Assembly: GCA_036159995.1 (NCBI GenBank)
Contig: JAYYEI010000006.1
Location: forward strand, 1 to 64,000
Direction: 5' to 3'
Length of the DNA stretch: 64,000 nucleotides
Origin: UBA8752 sp036159995
GTDB lineage: Bacteria; Bacteroidota; Bacteroidia; Flavobacteriales_D; Sanyastnellaceae
Numbering within the stretch: the first letter of the stretch is position 1; each line of letters opens with the position of its first letter. The notes under the pieces are model-generated. The model had not been told where the DNA came from. It did not search any database and saw only the letters and a program-made list of their open reading frames with translations. Shown here piece after piece: positions 25,994 to 34,399 of this stretch. Position numbers and translations under genes: made by a program.

Positions 25994-27106
25994 ATGCGAC
26001 GCACGTCGATCCTTTTTTCACTCGGTTTCGCCGCACTCGTGATGCTCGTCATCACCGGGTGCGGCGGTTCCACTCCTGAGCCGACATCGCCTGAGTTTGA
26101 TCGGGCCGCATTGCTCTCTCAGTGGGCAGACCAGAGCGTGGTGCCGGCCTATGAGGCTTGGTCGGGGTCGGCCACCCAACTCGCAGCCGTGACCCTCGAG
26201 CTCGTGGGCATGCCATCGGCCGAGCGCGTTGAGGAGGTTCGTGATGCATATCGGGCAGCTTGTCTTGCATGGCAGAGGGTGGCCTTGTTTGATTTCGGGC
26301 CTGCCGCTGATCGGGCTCTGCTCTCTACCACCAACACCTTTCCGGTCGATACGGCGGGTGTGCTAGAGGACATATCGGTCGAAGAATGGACCCCGGGGAC
26401 ACCATCGAGCTTGAGCCGGATGGGGCTTCCTGCATTGGATTTTCTCCTGTTCTCCCAGACTCCGAATGCGCTGGTCAACGAGTTGGAGGAGAACCCGCTC
26501 CTTGGGCAGCACCTGCTGCGGTTGACCGGGCACATGGGCACGGAAGCCGCGGAGATGGTGGGCGAATGGACGGGCGGATACCGGGACGCCTTCGTTGCGG
26601 CCACCGGTACGGAAATGGGAAGTAGCTTGGGTGCTGTTCTCAATGCGTTCAATCGCACATACGAGGGCAATTTGCGCAAGCAGAAACTGGGTCTTCCGGC
26701 GGGCATCAGCACCTTTTCTCAGACCCCATTGCCCGGGCATGTCGAGGCGCCATTCGCCGGCGACATGAGTGTAGACCTGATGCAGGAAGCCTTTTCTGCG
26801 TACCGAGATCTCTACATCGGGGTTCCTGTCCAAGGAGATGGGAATCTGGGCTTGGACGATTACCTGAGAAGCTTGGGCGATACGGAATTCGGCCAGCAAC
26901 TCGATGCGGACATCCAAGCGCAGTTGGTCGCTACAGAAGCGGCTTTGAATCGGCTGGAGAATCCGTTGGCCGAGTATGTGGTGGACCACCAGCAGGACGC
27001 TTTCGAAGTGTATGCAGAGTTGCAAGCGCTCGTGGTGCTATGGAAAGTGGACATGATGTCGGCTCTGGGCATATTGGTCACCTATCAGGACAACGACGGC
27101 GATTGA
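25994..27106 (+). CDS. Imelysin-like lipoprotein (ICMP/EfeO-related)
   Basis: A 370-residue lipoprotein with lipobox VITGC (Cys23). The mature part is a helical-bundle imelysin domain (VVPAYEAWSGSATQLAAVTLEL; AYRAACLAWQRVALFDFGPA; MSVDLMQEAFSAYRDLYIGV). The family hallmark GxHxxE is degenerate: GLPALDF at 144-150 has Pro for His and Asp for Glu. A GTG at 25973 is also in frame, but the ATG at 25994 starts the signal peptide. Four bases separate it from the HTTM gene. Imelysin-like proteins are iron-regulated and linked to iron uptake in several bacteria; protease activity is not expected. Confidence 0.9.
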   Translation: MRRTSILFSLGFAALVMLVITGCGGSTPEPTSPEFDRAALLSQWADQSVVPAYEAWSGSATQLAAVTLELVGMPSAERVEEVRDAYRAACLAWQRVALFDFGPAADRALLSTTNTFPVDTAGVLEDISVEEWTPGTPSSLSRMGLPALDFLLFSQTPNALVNELEENPLLGQHLLRLTGHMGTEAAEMVGEWTGGYRDAFVAATGTEMGSSLGAVLNAFNRTYEGNLRKQKLGLPAGISTFSQTPLPGHVEAPFAGDMSVDLMQEAFSAYRDLYIGVPVQGDGNLGLDDYLRSLGDTEFGQQLDADIQAQLVATEAALNRLENPLAEYVVDHQQDAFEVYAELQALVVLWKVDMMSALGILVTYQDNDGD

Positions 27107-27110
27107 GGTC

Positions 27111-28463
27111 ATGTCTTTGAGAACTGTGAAGACATGGGGAATGGCCCCCGTGGATGGAGCGCCCCTTGTGGCGCTCCGCCTCGTTTTTGCGGTTTTGGTG
27201 TTGCTGAGCACGGTGCGTTTTGCGGCCTACGGATGGATTGAGGCCCAAGTCGTGAATCCTCAAGTGACCTTTCCTTTCATTGCGGGTTTGCCCCGCCCGG
27301 GCCTAATCGCTGCCCGGTTCCTTTTCGCGGCCATGGGCATCGGTGCGCTGGGCATGCTCTTGGGGCGGCCGCGGAGTGGGGCACTTCTCTTTTTCCTGGC
27401 ATTCACCTATGTGGAGCTGCTGGACAAGACGAATTACCTCAACCACTACTATTTCGTGTCCCTGATGGCATTGCTGCTGGTGTTTCTTCCCACCTGCAGG
27501 ACCGATGCGAAATCCGTTCCTCGTTTCGCCCTCCTCGTGCCCAAGGCGCTCTTGACCTTGGTTTACTTCTACGCCGGGGTCGCCAAGCTGCACCCAGACT
27601 GGATGTGGAGCGGAATGCCACTTGGACTGTGGCTGCCCCAGCACAGCGACATGCCGGTTCTCGGTCCACTCCTCGCGCATCCCTTAGCCGGTCTGGCATT
27701 CAGTTGGGGGGGGCTGGTGTTTGATCTCACAGTGGGCTTTCTTCTGTGGTCGGACCATTGGCGACCTATTGTCTATCCGGTTGTGGTGGCCTTCCACCTC
27801 ATGACGTGGTGGCTGTTTCCCATCGGAGTTTTTCCTTGGGTGATGATCGGCCTCACCATGGTCTTCTTTCCACCGTCAGTTCACCGCACGTGGGTGGAGT
27901 CGATGACCCGCAAACCGCTGCCGACGTTCATGCCTTCTGCAGTCCCATCGCGAGCCAATCTCGGATTGGGATTGTCCATTGCATTTCTTCTGGTTCAAAT
28001 CGCTCTTCCTATGCGGTATCTGGCTTACCCCGGAGAGCTGTTTTGGCATGAAGCGGGGTATCGATTCAGCTGGCGGGTGATGTTGATGGAGAAGGCGGGT
28101 GTGGCTTATTTCTATGCTCGTGATGACGAAGGGCGAGAACGAGAGGTGGATTTGAGCGGTTCCTTGACTCCCAATCAGATGAAAATGGTGGCGACCCAGC
28201 CCGATATGCTGTTGCAAGCGGCCCGGTGGATTCGCGATGAGGATCGCCGCGCTGGAGGGAGCACAGATGCCGTCCGGGCGGAAGTGTGGGTGAGCCTCAA
28301 TGGCCGCCGCTCCCAGTTGTTTCTGGATCCATTTGTGGATTTGACCCGTGTGGATGATGGTCCTTGGGTCGCACGGGATTGGGTTCTTCCTCAGGACAGC
28401 ATCGTCACGACGGCGGAGTACCAGCGGGTGAAGGAGGACTGGAAAATGAGGGCGGGATGGTAG
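27111..28463 (+). CDS. HTTM / vitamin K-dependent gamma-carboxylase-like membrane protein
   Basis: A 450-residue integral membrane protein. Residues of about 15-330 contain several hydrophobic helices of the HTTM domain shared with vertebrate GGCX. LDKTNYLNHYYF (104-115) aligns with the human LDKTSWNNHSYL segment, so Lys106 corresponds to catalytic base Lys218; YFYAGVAKLHPDW (152-164) matches the following conserved block. Residues of about 340-440 form a soluble C-terminal domain with YRFSWRVMLMEKAG. Its stop overlaps the TonB receptor start. Known family: GGCX carboxylates glutamate using reduced vitamin K. Carboxylation here, presumably menaquinol-driven, is inference. Confidence 0.9.
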   Translation: MSLRTVKTWGMAPVDGAPLVALRLVFAVLVLLSTVRFAAYGWIEAQVVNPQVTFPFIAGLPRPGLIAARFLFAAMGIGALGMLLGRPRSGALLFFLAFTYVELLDKTNYLNHYYFVSLMALLLVFLPTCRTDAKSVPRFALLVPKALLTLVYFYAGVAKLHPDWMWSGMPLGLWLPQHSDMPVLGPLLAHPLAGLAFSWGGLVFDLTVGFLLWSDHWRPIVYPVVVAFHLMTWWLFPIGVFPWVMIGLTMVFFPPSVHRTWVESMTRKPLPTFMPSAVPSRANLGLGLSIAFLLVQIALPMRYLAYPGELFWHEAGYRFSWRVMLMEKAGVAYFYARDDEGREREVDLSGSLTPNQMKMVATQPDMLLQAARWIRDEDRRAGGSTDAVRAEVWVSLNGRRSQLFLDPFVDLTRVDDGPWVARDWVLPQDSIVTTAEYQRVKEDWKMRAGW

Positions 28464-30748
28464 AGAATGCCCATCAGTACGGTGCCACGGTCTTAACCGT
28501 TGTTCTCATGGCCTTTTGTTCCGCACGCGGATGGACGCAGCAGGAATCGGCTGTGACCGACAGCTTGCCGCGCATGGCCCGCGAGCTGTCTGCCGCCCCT
28601 GTCGTTGAGCAGCGGCCCGATGCCGTCCGTTGGATGCAGTCCATCGGTGCTGAAGGCATCTACACAGGGATGAAAAGCCGTGTCTTCGGATGGGCTGAAT
28701 CTCCAGCTGTCCAGTCTGCCCAGCACCACAGACAGTTGCTCATTGCCGTGCCCGGAGCAAACATCTGGCAGAGCGATGCCGCTGGTTTACAGCTAGGCAT
28801 TGGCGTTCGGGGATTGAGTCCGAGCCGATCGTCTCACTTGTCGGTCCGACAAAACGGAATGCCGATCGCAGCGGACCCACTGGGGTATCCAGAGGCGTAT
28901 TACACCCCTCCGACGCGGGCTGTGCGGGAAGTGCGCATGGTGAGTGGTGCAGGAGCCTTGCAGTATGGATCGCAGCTCGGTGGCATGCTGGACTTCGTCT
29001 TGCGCGACGGTCGTGAGCATGCCGGACTCTGGGGCAGTGGAGCCCTGTCCGGCATCGTCTATTCCGGGGCCGTGGACGAGGAAGAGGGGACGGGTATACG
29101 TGGATTCGGCCAGTGTTTTGCCGAAATGGGGTGGCAAGATGAGGGCGGCGAAATGCATGCATACGGAGCCGTAGAGCGCAAGTCAGGTGGAGGATGGCGG
29201 CCCAATACGGCCTTCACCACCACCACCGCATTGGTGAGTGGCGGTGGACGCCTCGGTCAGGATTGGAGCTGGGAGACCGACTTTGCATGGATGGACCGGG
29301 TGGAGCAACAGCCTGGTGGATTGACCGATGCTCAATTCGCCAATGACTCGAGGGTGTCCTTCCGGGATCGCAATCACTTCCAAGTCGCTCATCGTTCGGC
29401 AGCCCTGCGCATTCGAAACCGGCCGGAAACCGTCAGTGCTTGGGAATGGAATGGCCGCTTTCACCTTTTGCAGGCCGAGCGAGCCTCACTCGGGTTTCTC
29501 GGATTTCCCAACCGGGTCGATCCCGGCGTGTTTCGTGAACTCATATCGGGTCGATTTCGGCATGGTGGAGCAGATGTTCGCGCCGTCAAGCGCTGGCTTA
29601 ATGAACATGGAGGCCTCCACGGGTTGACCATAGGTGGGCAACTGCTACAAGGGCGCAGCTTGGCGATGCAAGGGGAAGGGGTCCCCGGAGACATGCCCGA
29701 CTTCGAATACGTGGTGCCTGAAGCGGGCGATGGGAGCCGTTACATCTTTCCCAACCTTCAGTTGGCTGTGCATGCTCAGGGCGCCTGGAATCCGGTTCGC
29801 GGTTGGGTCTTCACACCTGGAATCCGCGTCGAGTTAATCGATACCCGTGCAGATGGCCGATACCGTGAGGTCGTTTTTGACGGAGCGGGCAATGTGTTGG
29901 AAGACAGTGTGTTCACGCAGGTGGAGCGCCGTGAACGGGCCGTCATGTTGCCCGGCGTTGGGTTCTCCCACAAGTTTCAGTCGCTCGAACTTTACGGCAA
30001 CGCTGTGGCCAATTACCGCGCCATCAACTTCAGCGACATCCAATTGCGCAACATTGGTCGCCAAGTGGATCCGAACATCCGTGATGAGCGCGGTCGGAAT
30101 GTGGATCTCGGGTTGCGCGGCGAGCTGGCCAAAGGCATCCGGTTCGACCTCAGCGCATTCCAATTGAATTACCGGGATCGCATCGGTTTGGTGGCCACCA
30201 CAGTTCCTGATCCAGTCATTCTTCAGCGTATCGTTCTTCTTCGCACCAACATCTCCGACGCCCGGACGAGGGGAGTCGAGCTCACCCTAGGTGGGCTTCT
30301 CCACGAAGATGTTGAGCGTGGCCTTCGCTGTGAGAGCCTCATCACCGGGTCCGTTATGCAGAGTCGCTATTTGGCTAGTGCTGAGAGCGCATTCCGGGAC
30401 AAGGAGGTGGAATTCGTTCCGGATTTCATCGTCCGCGCCTCCGTGCAGTTTAGTATTCACCGTTGGGGCTTCAACTTTGGTATGCATGCAGTGGGCGATC
30501 AATTTACCGAGGCCACCAATGCTATTCTGACACCGGATGCCATTCATGGCGAGGTGCCTGCCTTCATGGTGATGGACGCCGGCATGCATTGGTCCTCCAA
30601 TTCAGGTTGGTCGGTGCGCTTATCCGTGGACAATCTGAACGATTCCCGGTACTTCACGCGCCGTGCTGCCGCCTATCCCGGCCCTGGCATCCTGCCAGCT
30701 GATGGCCGGTCCATCCAGTTGACCTTGGACTTCAACGGATGGGATTGA
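28457..30748 (+). CDS. TonB-dependent receptor, FecA-like
   Basis: A 763-residue outer-membrane receptor. The start MVENAHQYG lies in the last codons of the HTTM gene, followed by a signal-like VLTVVLMAFCSARG. Unlike many Bacteroidota receptors it has no carboxypeptidase-regulatory-like domain; the plug comes early (IAVPGANIWQSDAAGLQLGIGVRGLSPSRSSHLSVRQNG, GYPEAYYTPPTRAVREVRMV, YGSQLGGMLDFVL), resembling FecA-type ferric-chelate receptors. The barrel ends with SVRLSVDNLNDSRYFTRR and LTLDFNGWD. The last 17 bases overlap the convergent CIA30 gene. Ligand unproven; iron chelate is favoured by the operon partners and operator. Confidence 0.9.
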   Translation: MVENAHQYGATVLTVVLMAFCSARGWTQQESAVTDSLPRMARELSAAPVVEQRPDAVRWMQSIGAEGIYTGMKSRVFGWAESPAVQSAQHHRQLLIAVPGANIWQSDAAGLQLGIGVRGLSPSRSSHLSVRQNGMPIAADPLGYPEAYYTPPTRAVREVRMVSGAGALQYGSQLGGMLDFVLRDGREHAGLWGSGALSGIVYSGAVDEEEGTGIRGFGQCFAEMGWQDEGGEMHAYGAVERKSGGGWRPNTAFTTTTALVSGGGRLGQDWSWETDFAWMDRVEQQPGGLTDAQFANDSRVSFRDRNHFQVAHRSAALRIRNRPETVSAWEWNGRFHLLQAERASLGFLGFPNRVDPGVFRELISGRFRHGGADVRAVKRWLNEHGGLHGLTIGGQLLQGRSLAMQGEGVPGDMPDFEYVVPEAGDGSRYIFPNLQLAVHAQGAWNPVRGWVFTPGIRVELIDTRADGRYREVVFDGAGNVLEDSVFTQVERRERAVMLPGVGFSHKFQSLELYGNAVANYRAINFSDIQLRNIGRQVDPNIRDERGRNVDLGLRGELAKGIRFDLSAFQLNYRDRIGLVATTVPDPVILQRIVLLRTNISDARTRGVELTLGGLLHEDVERGLRCESLITGSVMQSRYLASAESAFRDKEVEFVPDFIVRASVQFSIHRWGFNFGMHAVGDQFTEATNAILTPDAIHGEVPAFMVMDAGMHWSSNSGWSVRLSVDNLNDSRYFTRRAAAYPGPGILPADGRSIQLTLDFNGWD

Positions 30749-31316
30749 ACCGGATCCAATCCACTTCGAGTCCGAAGTCCCCGGCGGTGCCATCGTACTT
30801 CATCATGCCGATGCGGAGGATGTCGTCCAGTGCGCCCCACGACCAGAGCTTGGGCAGGTCGCCCGTCATGGCGCTGCTTTTCTTGAGGTCGGCGAAGTCG
30901 AGGGTGACCTCGCTCCACTCCGGATCGACGCTGAAGTTGGCCTTCCAATAGGGCATCCACCACTGTTCGTTGGTCTCCATGGTCAGGGTGAAGGTGTCGG
31001 CTGCTCCGGTCGTGGTCCGGCAGCGGAAGGTCATGGAGCCGAACCCGGAGAGGTCGCGGAGGCCCCACGGGGACCGGACGGAACTGAAGCCGCCGTTGTT
31101 TTCCAACGAGACCGTCCCTTCCCACGTCATCGTGTTGCGGCCGTAGTCCACCACGCCGATGGAGCGGCCGCCCATGACGCCGTCGTTCAGGGCGCGCCAT
31201 CCGGTCGCTTCGCCTTTGCCGAAGTCGAGGGTGATCGGTTCGGTGGGCGCATCGGACGAGGTGGAGCAGGCCCCGGTGATCAGGGCGGCGCCGAGGAGGG
31301 AACGGAGGAAGGCCAT
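30732..31316 (-). CDS. CIA30-family lipoprotein
   Basis: A 194-residue lipoprotein with lipobox ITGAC (Cys17). The mature part is a jelly-roll CIA30 (NADH:ubiquinone oxidoreductase intermediate-associated protein 30) domain: GWRALNDGVMGGRSIG near the front, FRCRTTTGAADTFTLTME, and LRIGMMKYDGTAGDFGLEVDWI at the end. The eukaryotic homologue helps complex I assembly; bacterial extracytoplasmic versions have no settled role. Lies 31 bases downstream of mnmE, probably in its transcript, and overlaps the TonB receptor gene end-to-end. Confidence 0.85.
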   Translation of the reverse strand: MAFLRSLLGAALITGACSTSSDAPTEPITLDFGKGEATGWRALNDGVMGGRSIGVVDYGRNTMTWEGTVSLENNGGFSSVRSPWGLRDLSGFGSMTFRCRTTTGAADTFTLTMETNEQWWMPYWKANFSVDPEWSEVTLDFADLKKSSAMTGDLPKLWSWGALDDILRIGMMKYDGTAGDFGLEVDWIRFNPIR

Positions 31317-31347
31317 GACGGAGGAACCGCCAGGCCGGGATCCGGGT

Positions 31348-32763
31348 TCACTTGCCTATGCAGAAGTGGCCGAAGATGTGGCCCAGGAGGTCATCCGGGG
31401 TGATGGCCCCGGTGATGCGCCCCAATTGCTCAAGGGCCTCCCGGTGGTCCACCGCGAGGAGATCGCCACTCAGTCCGGCGTCGAGGCCGTCCAGGGCTCG
31501 CTGCAGGGCTTCGCGGGTGCGTTGGAGGGCCTCCCGGTGACGGAGGTTGGTGACGAGGATGCGGTCGTCCGCCAGAGCACTGCGGTAGTCCCGGCCCAGC
31601 CGTTGCTCCAGCTGCTCCAGCCCCTGCCGTTCCTCGGCGCTGATGGCGAGCACTTCTTCCGCTCCCGAGGGCAGCCACCCTTCGGGTGCCGGCGCCAGAT
31701 CCGTCTTGTTGACGAGCACGAGCACGACGCCCGCGGGTTCGCCGGTGGCTTCGGCCGCAGAGGCCAGCGTGTCGGCCGCTTCTTGGACTTCGGCGGCGGC
31801 AGCCGCCCGGCCCGCGTCATCCTGGAGATCTCGGGCATCGAGGAGATAGAGCACGAAGCGCGCCGAAGCGGCCTTGCCCCAGGCTCGCCGGATGCCCTCC
31901 GCCTCGATGTCGTCCACCGTGTCCCGCAGGCCGGCCGTGTCGATGAACCGGAACCGGATGCCCTCCAAGGTCAGGACTTCTTCGAGGGTGTCGCGGGTCG
32001 TGCCCGGCGTGTCGGAGACGATGGCCCGGTCCTCACGGAGCAACGCGTTGAGGAGGGTGGACTTGCCGCGGTTGGGGGCGCCGAGAATGGCCACGGGCAC
32101 GCCTTCTGCAATGGCCCGGCCGGTGGAGAAGCCGCACACCAATTCGTCGATGCGGTCCAGCAGTGCAGTGACGTGCCGGCGGTACCCGTCCCGGTCCGCG
32201 AATTCGACGTCCTCCTCGCCGAAGTCGAGCTCGAGCTCCATCAGGGCGGCATACTCGATGAGGGCCGCACGGAAGGCGTTGATCTCGTCGCTGAACCCGC
32301 CCCCGAGCTGCTGCAGGGCGAGGCGGTGGGCCCCGGCGTGGTCTGCGTCAATGAGATCGCCAATCGCCTCGGCCTGGGCGAGGTCCCTTTTGCCGTGGAG
32401 AAAGGCGCGCTGGGTGAATTCCCCTGGAAGGGCCGACCGGCAACCAGCGTCAATCAGGCATTCCATCAACCGTTGGACGATGAAAGGACTGCCGTGGATG
32501 TGGCATTCCACCACGTCCTCTCCCGTGAAGCTCTTCGGTCCCCGGAAGGGCAGGATGAGCGCCTCGTCGAGCGGACGGTCGCCATCCATGAGTTGCCGGA
32601 GGGCGGCCCGCCCCGGGGTGGCACCGTCGAGTTGGCCTCCACACAGGCCATCCACCACAGTCCAGGCGGCGGGGCCGCTGACCCGGACCACAGCCACACC
32701 CCCGCGTCCGGGAGGGGTGGACAGGGCGCAGATGGTCGTGCCGTCGAGAGGGTGTGCGGGCAT
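31348..32763 (-). CDS. mnmE: tRNA uridine-5-carboxymethylaminomethyl modification GTPase
   Basis: A 471-residue MnmE, which with MnmG modifies U34 of several tRNAs. N-terminal folate-binding domain 1-120 (TTICALSTPPGRGGVAVVRVSG), helical domain, then the inserted GTPase with G1 GAPNRGKS (228-235), G2 TTRDT, G3 DTAG (275-278) and G4 NKTD, and the invariant C-terminal CIGK with its catalytic cysteine. Full length. A TAATTTG box sits five C bases before the ATG, so the transcript may be leaderless. Confidence 0.97.
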   Translation of the reverse strand: MPAHPLDGTTICALSTPPGRGGVAVVRVSGPAAWTVVDGLCGGQLDGATPGRAALRQLMDGDRPLDEALILPFRGPKSFTGEDVVECHIHGSPFIVQRLMECLIDAGCRSALPGEFTQRAFLHGKRDLAQAEAIGDLIDADHAGAHRLALQQLGGGFSDEINAFRAALIEYAALMELELDFGEEDVEFADRDGYRRHVTALLDRIDELVCGFSTGRAIAEGVPVAILGAPNRGKSTLLNALLREDRAIVSDTPGTTRDTLEEVLTLEGIRFRFIDTAGLRDTVDDIEAEGIRRAWGKAASARFVLYLLDARDLQDDAGRAAAAAEVQEAADTLASAAEATGEPAGVVLVLVNKTDLAPAPEGWLPSGAEEVLAISAEERQGLEQLEQRLGRDYRSALADDRILVTNLRHREALQRTREALQRALDGLDAGLSGDLLAVDHREALEQLGRITGAITPDDLLGHIFGHFCIGK

Positions 32764-32768
32764 GGGGG

Positions 32769-32775
32769 CAAATTA
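32769..32775 (-). promoter_or_regulatory. Candidate promoter box of mnmE
   Basis: Minus-strand TAATTTG (one base shorter than TAnnTTTG), then CCCCC and the ATG. Confidence 0.4.
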
Positions 32776-32811
32776 GCCCGAAGCCCTTCCCAAAGGTGCC
32801 CTGCGCCGCGT

Positions 32812-32819
32812 TACTTTTG
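32812..32819 (+). promoter_or_regulatory. Promoter -7 box of sucD
   Basis: TACTTTTG, an exact TAnnTTTG match, followed by CGCCGC; 50 bases before the ATG. Confidence 0.55.
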
Positions 32820-32869
32820 CGCCGCACTTCGGTGCGCAACGACACCACGAACCCCGACCCACCGTCCCC

Positions 32870-33751
32870 ATGAGCGTTCTCGTCAACAAAGATTCCCGCA
32901 TCATCGTCCAAGGCTTCACCGGCTCCGAAGGCACCTTCCACGCCAGCCAGATGATCGAGTACGGCACCAACGTCGTGGGCGGCGTGACCCCGGGCAAAGG
33001 CGGTCAGACCCACCTCGACAAGCCGGTCTTCAACACGGTGGAGGACGCGGTGAAGCAAGCGGGGGCCGACACCAGCATCCTCTTCGTTCCGCCGGCCTTC
33101 GCCGCCGACGCCATCCTCGAGGCGGCCGATGCCGGCATCAAGGTCATCATCTGCATTACCGAGGGCATCCCCGTGGCCGACATGGTCAAGGTCAAGGCCC
33201 ACCTCGATACGCTGCCCGGCTGCACGCTGGTCGGCCCGAACTGCCCGGGCGTCATGACGGCGGGCGAGGCCAAGGTGGGCATCATGCCCGGCTTCATCTT
33301 CAACCCCGGCCGCATCGGCATCGTGTCCAAGAGCGGCACGCTGACGTATGAGGCCGTGGACCAGATCACCAAGGCCGGCCTCGGTCAGAGCACGGCCATC
33401 GGCATCGGCGGTGACCCCATCATCGGCACCACGACGCTCGAGGCCGTTCAGCTGCTCATGGCCGACGACGAAACCGACGGCATCATCATGATCGGCGAGA
33501 TCGGCGGTGACCTGGAGGTCAAGGCCGCCCGTTGGATCGCCGAGAACGGCACCAAGCCGGTGGTCGGCTTCATCGCGGGTGTGACCGCGCCGAAGGGCCG
33601 CACCATGGGCCATGCCGGTGCGATCGTGAGCGGCGAGGAGGAGAGTGCCGAGGCCAAGAAGGCTGTCATGCGCGAGTGTGGCATCCACGTGGTGGACAGC
33701 CCGGCGCAGATTGGCGCCAAGATGGTCGAGGCCCTTGGGGTCAACGCCTGA
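32870..33751 (+). CDS. sucD: Succinyl-CoA ligase, alpha subunit
   Basis: A 293-residue SucD, the CoA-binding, phosphohistidine-carrying subunit of the TCA-cycle succinyl-CoA synthetase. The N-terminal CoA domain (VLVNKDSRIIVQGFTGSEGTFHASQM), the VGPNCPG motif and the active-site His248 in GHAGAIVSG are intact. The beta subunit gene (sucC) is not adjacent: neighbours are divergent mnmE and the convergent kinase gene. It has its own promoter box. Confidence 0.97.
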   Translation: MSVLVNKDSRIIVQGFTGSEGTFHASQMIEYGTNVVGGVTPGKGGQTHLDKPVFNTVEDAVKQAGADTSILFVPPAFAADAILEAADAGIKVIICITEGIPVADMVKVKAHLDTLPGCTLVGPNCPGVMTAGEAKVGIMPGFIFNPGRIGIVSKSGTLTYEAVDQITKAGLGQSTAIGIGGDPIIGTTTLEAVQLLMADDETDGIIMIGEIGGDLEVKAARWIAENGTKPVVGFIAGVTAPKGRTMGHAGAIVSGEEESAEAKKAVMRECGIHVVDSPAQIGAKMVEALGVNA

Positions 33752-33760
33752 CCCGGACCG

Positions 33761-34399
33761 TCACGGCTTCACCTGGTGAACGCCGACCTTCCACGGTTGG
33801 CTGAGCACCGCCACCAAACGCTCGAGGTCGTCGGCATTCGCCACGAAGTCCAGTTCCGACGTGTCGACCCACAGCACCCGGCTGCCCCGGGCGGCCTTGA
33901 AGTGCTTTTCATACGCCTTCTCGATGTTCCGCAGGTAGTCGACGTCGATGTCCTGCTCGTAGCTGCGGCCCCGGGCTTCGATTTGAGCGCGTTGGCGCGC
34001 TTCACCGGGCCGGAGGTACACGATGAGCTCGGGTTTGGCCATGCCATCGGCCATGACCTCATAGAGGTTGCGGAACAGGGCGTACTCGGTCTTGGGCAGG
34101 GTGATCTTGGCGAAGAGGTCGCTCTTGGCGAAGAGGTAATCGGACACGAGGGCATCCCGAAAGAGGGTGCGGGCGGACAGGGCCGCCTTGACCTGCTTGT
34201 ATCGCTGGGCGAGGAAGCTCAACTCGACCGGGAAGGCGTACCGCTCCGGGTCGAGATAGAACTGCTCGAGAAACGGATTGTCCGCAAACGGTTCGAGGAG
34301 GGGTTCGGTGCCCAGCCGTTCAGCGAGTGCCATGGCCAGTGTGCTTTTGCCGGCCCCGATGCCGCCTTCGATGGCGATGTGTCGATAGGGAATGCTCAT
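33761..34399 (-). CDS. Deoxynucleoside kinase (second of two)
   Basis: A 212-residue kinase. P-loop GGIGAGKST lies at about residues 11-19, followed by LLEPFADNPFLEQFYLDPERYAFPVELSFLAQRYKQ, the DYLFAKSDLFAK segment where the first paralogue has DRTIYED, and an Arg-rich lid. The ATG at 34399 overlaps the folK stop (ATGA), favouring this start over one four codons upstream. Sequence is clearly different from the kinase at 17697, so they probably have different deoxynucleoside specificity; which is which cannot be told by eye. Confidence 0.9.
   Translation of the reverse strand: MSIPYRHIAIEGGIGAGKSTLAMALAERLGTEPLLEPFADNPFLEQFYLDPERYAFPVELSFLAQRYKQVKAALSARTLFRDALVSDYLFAKSDLFAKITLPKTEYALFRNLYEVMADGMAKPELIVYLRPGEARQRAQIEARGRSYEQDIDVDYLRNIEKAYEKHFKAARGSRVLWVDTSELDFVANADDLERLVAVLSQPWKVGVHQVKP

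Noticed and set aside
31159..33351. Long plus-strand frame spanning mnmE and the start of sucD
   Set aside because: Opposite strand of mnmE and out of frame in sucD; no recognisable domain.
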